This document shows positions 59,153 through 64,000 of a stretch of DNA of 64,000 nt, piece by piece. A program made the translations under genes and the position numbers. The stretch's first letter is position 1. Each line of letters opens with the position of its first letter. The notes beneath the pieces were generated by a model. That model was not told the origin of the DNA, did not search any database, and worked only from the letters and a program-made list of their open reading frames with translations. Origin of the DNA: Mesorhabditis belari (taxonomy: Eukaryota > Nematoda > Chromadorea > Rhabditida > Rhabditidae); NCBI GenBank assembly GCA_958450365.1, contig CAUEEP010000935.1, forward strand, positions 834,501-898,500, given 5' to 3'.

Positions 59153-62100
59153 ATGAGCCGGCTATCTTTCGATTTACTATTCCTACGGCGACTGTGCACA
59201 TTATTGAGACTACTCTTTCCAATAAATAAACATTCAATTACATTATACCTGACAGGAGCGGTTTTATTAGGAACTTTTCTAGGTAAGAAAAAGTTTAGCC
59301 AGGAATAAGTGACGAAAGCAAGAATTTAGATCAAATTACCACTTATTTTGTCGGAGTGGTACCTAGCGACTTTTACGTGGCCTTGGGAAATCGTGATTCA
59401 AACACCTACAAGGTGCTCATTGTAAAAGCGGTACTCATCATTTTGGGCAAAGCTTTGGTGAGCTGCAAAAATGAAGCATTGCAGAAAAAAAAATTTAGAC
59501 CCTAGCCGGCGTAAAATATGTTACCTCATTGTTGTATCTACGGTGCCGCAAGATTTGTGACTATGCCTTACACAGGCTATACTTTAAACGCCACGCTTTC
59601 TACAAGGTCAACAACAATTTGGAGAAAATGGATAATCCGTGAGTGGCAAGATCAAAATAAAAAGAACATTTTGTTCAGCGATCAACGAATGACACAAGAC
59701 GTGGAGAAATGCACTCGATTGCTTTGTGTCGATTTGATCGGACCCGTCTTGAGCGCACCATTTGTGATTTCATATTATGCTTATTTGACGTATCAAAGGT
59801 ACGAAATGGGCAACAAACGTTAAACAAACGAACGGCGCTATTTAAACAAAAGTAGATGCCGTTGAAGGGGGAGTGGGACAAATGCGACCTTTTTTGCGCA
59901 TCTGTCCCATTAGCGCACCTTTTTTCGCGTTTTAAAAAGCTCTAAAAAGCTAATGTTAACCAATTACCATTCCAAAAGTTATTTTTCTGGGTAATTTTAG
60001 GGCATAGAATCCAAGTTTTGACATATCAGAGTTTGTGGAACTAATTTAAAAGATAAAACGGGTAGGTTATAGAAAATTTTCGATTTTTCCCTATGTATAG
60101 CTCTGTCCGTTTGCTTCCACAAGCTCTGATATGTCAAAATTTGGATTCTACGCCCTAAAATTACCCAGAAAAGCAACTTTTGGAATAGAAATTGGTTAAT
60201 ATTAGCTTTTATAGCTTTTTTAAAACGCGAAAAAAGGTGCGCTAATGGGCCGGGTGCGCAAAACAAGGTCGCATTTGTCCCACTCCCGAAAAAACAAAAT
60301 GAGGGGGGTGGGACAAATGCGACCTTTTTTTTGCACCGGACATTTGTTTCTTGCTGGAAAAGGCCTTAGGAAAGGCCGTAGAGCTTCAAAAATGTTTTCG
60401 CATAAAGGGAATCGTATGCGTAGATTCCGAATTTCGACAAATCGGACCTTGCTGACACGTCAAATTTGGGCTAAAAGGCAAAAACTGCGGAAAAGCGTTA
60501 AGTTGCGTAGTTTTTGCCTTTTAGCCCAAATTTGACGTGTCAGCGAGGTCCGATTTGTCGAAATTCGGAATCTACGCATACGATTCCCTTATATGGAAAA
60601 ATTTTCGAAATATTTTTGAAGCTCTACGGCCTTGCCTAAGGCCTTTTCCAGCAAAAAAAGGTGCGCAAATGTCCAGGTGCGCAAAAAAAAGGTCGCATTT
60701 GTCCCACCCCCAAAATGAGAAATGACTCAGCGAAAAGCGGTTATATACTGCGAGGAGTACGGTCGTTTTAGGAGCACATTTTAGAATTGTGGATAGATGT
60801 TCGTGCTTTTAGCCTTAAAAGTGAAAAACAATGTGCTTTAAAAGTCTTTAAAAACTAATTTAACATACCCAGATACATATTTCTACAATAAAGATCATTT
60901 CAGCACTAATTGGATGGGTCCTGTAGCAATTCTCGTCTATTTTTTTGTAGCCACACTGGCAAACAAAGTGATTTTGTCTCCAATCGTGAATCTCGTCAAC
61001 GAGCAAGAAAAACGAGAAGGAGATTTTCGGTAAAAAAAGCCCAAAAATGCAAGTGTTTAAGCTATTTTCAGACAAAAACATATGGAGATTCGGACGAACA
61101 GTGAAGCGATCGCTTTCTATCATTCGGGTTTAATCGAAAATGTGCTTACGAATCAGAAGTTGAACGGTTTACATTGGGAAATTAAACTTTAAAACTTGCA
61201 AACTTTAGCTTTACTGACAGCTCAACGAAAGCTAGTGGATTGGCGTTTTGTTCTAAGTTTTGCTACTCAATTTTTCGATTATTTTGGTGGAATTTTATCG
61301 TATTTATTGATGGGGATTCCGATATTTTTGACTGATGCTTATGCTGATAAATCAGGCACCGAATTGACGGGAATCGTTTCAAGGGTATGTTTGATTAAAG
61401 AGATATTGTCTAGGTTTAGTTTTTTTGTTTATTTTTGTTTATTTTTGTTTACTTTTGTTTATTTTTGTTTATTTTTGTTTATTTTTGTTTATTTTTGTTT
61501 ATTCAAGCCATTCTATGCCATTCAAAGTCGATTTTCAGACAGCTTTCTACTATTTATACTTGATCTACTGCTTCACAAATCTCATAAATCTTTCCGAGAA
61601 ATTAGGCGATATGGCCGGTGTCACGCATCGGTAAGTACAGTACTGGACAATGAAATATGATATTTGAAAAAAGATCGTCACTTTCGCGCGTCTGTAACTT
61701 CCTTGTTTTTGAATTTAAACTATTAGTGTTATACATTTTCTGAAAACTCTTTTCAACGGCTACACAATGGTAATATTAATATTTAGAAATATGGTAAAGA
61801 CAATGGAGTTACAGACGCGCGAAAGTGACGATCTTTTTTCAAATATCATATTTCATTGTCCAATACTGTAAATATAAGAATTGCAAAAATTACTAGAGTT
61901 TCCGCAAAATACTCAAAAACTTTAGTGTGATCGAATTGTTGGAAGAGATGAGGAAACTGCACGCGGATTGTCTTGAAACAGAACGTCCTCCATCAACCGT
62001 TCCATCGAGTGTTGTGGTGATGGCTTCTGATGATAATTCGGATGAAGGAAAAGAGAAAATTCGGAGAAGAGATCCAAATACGGTCAGTCATTCAGAATTA

Positions 62101-64000
62101 AGAAAAAAAGAAACGAGATTTGACTCTGACTTACCGTAATTATTCTAATAAAAGACGCACAAAAATGATGAAGCTCCGCCCATTCACTTGAGAGTTAAAA
62201 AGTTGCACTAGATCGCGAGTTTTCAAGAAAAATCTCTGAAACTTTGCCACAATATGCACATTTCATAGACAAAACTATAGAAATAAACAAAATTTAATTT
62301 GCTATAGTGTTGTAGTGTATTATAGTGTTTTAGAGTTTCAGTTTCAGTGTTTCCGGTAAAGTTTCAGAGATTTTACTTGAAAACTCACGGTTTTTTGCAA
62401 CTTTTTAACTCTCAATTGAGTGGGCGGAGCTTCATCATTTTTGTGCGTCTTTTATTAGAACAATTAGAGTACTTTAGATTGCCGAACTTCATGGAAAACA
62501 ACTCATTGATGGAGATGATGAGGAAGAGGCCGCCTTTTTATTGCAAGGTTACAAAGTTTACTTTACTAATACACTTTAAAAGGCTTAAACTCAAAATAAC
62601 TATCAATAAATCAATTCTTTGAATAGGCGGTGATCGAGAAGAACCAGATTGGCCGGATGATGGCGTTGCATTGACTCTTGACTCATCCACACTCGCTAAA
62701 CCGCATGATCCGAATTCGATTCTTGTTTGTAGTGAGTATTTCATATTATTCAGATTTACTTACTTAACTTACTTTTATTTAGCTTACTTTTAATCCCATT
62801 TACAGATCTTTCACTCCAAATCGCGCAGGGACAGAATCTGTTGATCAGCGGTGATTCGGGAGTCGGAAAGACGTCACTGTTTCGATTATTCGCCGGATTG
62901 TGGCATTGTGCTGGTGGTGAGTAAAGCGATAACAGCAATATCAATGAAGCAATCAATCAAAGTCTAATCATCGTTTTCACAGGCAAAGTTGATCGTCATT
63001 GGAAGACTCGAGCACACAACCTCTTCTTCGTCTCTCAAAAACCATATCTACCATCGGGAGGGACAACATTAAGGCAACAAATCGTTTATCCTGTCAAAGC
63101 TTTGCCTGTTGATAAAGGTATTCAAAGTTATTCTATAGATTTTATTTAACTTTACTTAACTTTCAGATCTGACTCGTCTCACGAACATTTTGGAGATAGT
63201 GAAGCTGGAATATTTGATCGATCGATGTGGTGGATACGATATTCCGGTGGATTGGGATTGGTGAGTGAGGAAAAGAGAGGAAACTAGATGAACGGTTCTG
63301 AAGATCCGGGTTTTCCTTCCTTCTTTCTCTTGGCAAGTACCAGATAGCTTAGTAGTTAGAGCAAGCTCAGTGGTTGCCCGGAAAGTAGAAGGTCGGGATC
63401 GAGGTCGGGATCGAGGTGGGGATCGAGGTGGGGATCGAGGTGGGGATCGAGGTGGGGATCGAGGTGGGGGTCGAGGTCGGGATCGAGGTGGGGATCGAGG
63501 TGGGGATCGAGGGGGATCAAGGTCGAGCGTTCAATCCCCTCTCCAGAGCTTTTTCTTGTCAATTCTTTCACTTCTTTATTATAAAATTTTCTTAAAGCTT
63601 TCAAATCTAATATTTAGGATGGATACTCTATCACCGGGTGAGGCTCAACGTCTTTCAATTGCTCGTGTTCTCTACACAAAACCAAGAGTCGTTTTCTTGG
63701 ATGAAGCCACGTCGGCGATTGGATTTGAATTGGAAATGGCTATTTATAAAGCATTTGAACAGGTTCGGCAATTAAACTAAAGCTCAGGAGAAAGATTTGA
63801 AGTCTTTGACAATCTTTTACACAAGTGATAGTCTTTAACAAATCTTAGAATAAGACAATTTTCAGGAAGGTATCACTGTCGTGTCAATCGGTTATCGTTA
63901 TTCTCTCAAACAACATCATGATATGGAACTACGATTGACTGGACATGGTGAATGGAAATTAACAGAAATCGACTCAGCATCGATCGTTTCACGAACACAA
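59153..64000 (+). CDS. ABCD4-type half ABC transporter, 3' end beyond the window
   Basis: Sixteen phase-consistent exons to the window edge: 59153-59282, 59330-59457, 59499-59638, 59679-59798, 60904-61029, 61072-61166, 61209-61384, 61539-61630, 61926-62082, 62478-62547, 62627-62731, 62806-62916, 62983-63117, 63167-63260, 63618-63762, 63866-64000 (653 residues so far). The membrane half has [30 protein letters not shown] and [13 protein letters not shown], as in the ABCD family. The nucleotide-binding half has Walker [10 protein letters not shown], signature [14 protein letters not shown] and Walker [16 protein letters not shown] rather than LSGGE points to ABCD4, which in mammals works in lysosomal cobalamin export; C. 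elegans pmp-5 is the likely orthologue. Substrate here is inferred. Frame is open at 64000. Confidence 0.93.
59866..60287. mobile_element. Foldback MITE, GTGGGACAAATGCGACC family, member A
   Basis: Ends GGGGGAGTGGGACAAATGC and the reverse complement. Arms carry GCGCACCTTTTTTCGCG and CCAATTACCATTCCAAAAG-type sequence. ABCD4 intron 4, immediately followed by member B. Confidence 0.85.
60303..60712. mobile_element. Foldback MITE, GTGGGACAAATGCGACC family, member B
   Basis: Same terminal motif as member A, but its arms (CTGGAAAAGGCCTTAGGAAA, CCGAATTTCGACAAATCGGA, CTGACACGTCAAATTTGGGC) match the element at 1442-1831. Confidence 0.85.
61422..61505. repeat. TTTTTGTTTA repeat
   Basis: 12-bp TTATTTTTGTTT units in ABCD4 intron 7, just before exon 8. 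Confidence 0.9.
61637..61872. mobile_element. Tc1-like palindromic MITE, second copy
   Basis: Near-identical to 44097-44335, with ends ACTGGACAATGAAATATGAT and its inverse TATTTCATTGTCCA. ABCD4 intron 8. Confidence 0.82.
62133..62470. mobile_element. Foldback element, CCGTAATTATTCTAATAAAAG
   Basis: Inverted arms share ACGCACAAAAATGATGAAGC and CTCCGCCCA, ending in TTTTATTAGAACAATT. It nearly fills ABCD4 intron 9. Confidence 0.82.
63346..63540 (+). repeat. tRNA-like repeat expanded by a 12-bp minisatellite
   Basis: GATAGCTTAGTAGTTAGAGC (A-box type) is followed by about ten GGGATCGAGGTG units and then GAGCGTTCAATCCC (B-box type). It resembles 45449-45512 with the variable-arm region expanded. 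ABCD4 intron 14. Confidence 0.65.

Noticed and set aside
62548..62626. Alternative donor at 62556 in ABCD4 exon 10
   Set aside because: Phase does not match exon 11; the donor at 62548 does.
1..64000. Bacterial contamination, operon, phage or CRISPR system
   Set aside because: Every recognisable gene is intron-rich and of nematode type; no prokaryotic gene structure was seen.

Overview
The window is nuclear DNA of a free-living-type chromadorean nematode. The evidence is short AT-rich introns with GT..TTTTAG or TTTCAG borders, nematode gene families (TIL inhibitor, C-type lectins, CUB-lectin, a stand-alone PTP), single-copy worm orthologues (CRIM1/crm-1, SRD5A3-type polyprenol reductase, rps-29, eRF3, ABCD4), and likely trans-splice acceptors just upstream of several start codons. 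The species cannot be named from sequence alone. Nothing prokaryotic is present. Exons were assembled by hand from translated blocks whose splice phases agree across every junction; RNA data would confirm them.

Layout. 1-5.1 kb: a secreted TIL-domain gene (+), a broken AT-hook gene (-) and a 17-bp satellite. 5.2-17.3 kb: three minus-strand accessory genes in a row: a two-domain C-type lectin, a protein tyrosine phosphatase and a lectin-CUB protein. A truncated copy (14.7-15.1 kb) of a gene found 15 kb further on lies between the last two. 17.7-28.4 kb: a gene-poor stretch of mobile-element remains: a mariner relic split by a tRNA-derived SINE with a 112-bp target duplication, several foldback elements, minisatellites, and a deleted piggyBac element inside a TTAA-containing minisatellite. 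28.8-30.3 kb: an unrecognised small gene (-) with an internal inverted exon duplication. 31.2-51.7 kb: a 28-exon CRIM1 homologue (+) whose long introns carry many MITEs, SINEs and minisatellites. 52.9-58.8 kb: compact housekeeping genes on the minus strand (polyprenol reductase, ribosomal protein S29, release factor eRF3). 59.2-64.0 kb: an ABCD4-type half transporter (+), running to the window edge and divergent from eRF3.

How the genes relate. eRF3 and rps-29 are both translation genes and lie in the same orientation 480 bp apart, so shared expression is possible. The lectin, PTP, TIL and lectin-CUB genes are typical fast-evolving nematode families. The most unusual items are structural: the inverted exon duplication with two phase-compatible alternative exons, a 490-bp inverted repeat enclosing exons 4-9 of the CRIM1 gene, the 112-bp SINE target duplication, and a stop codon that overlaps its own AATAAA signal. 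I found no convincing new multi-gene system.
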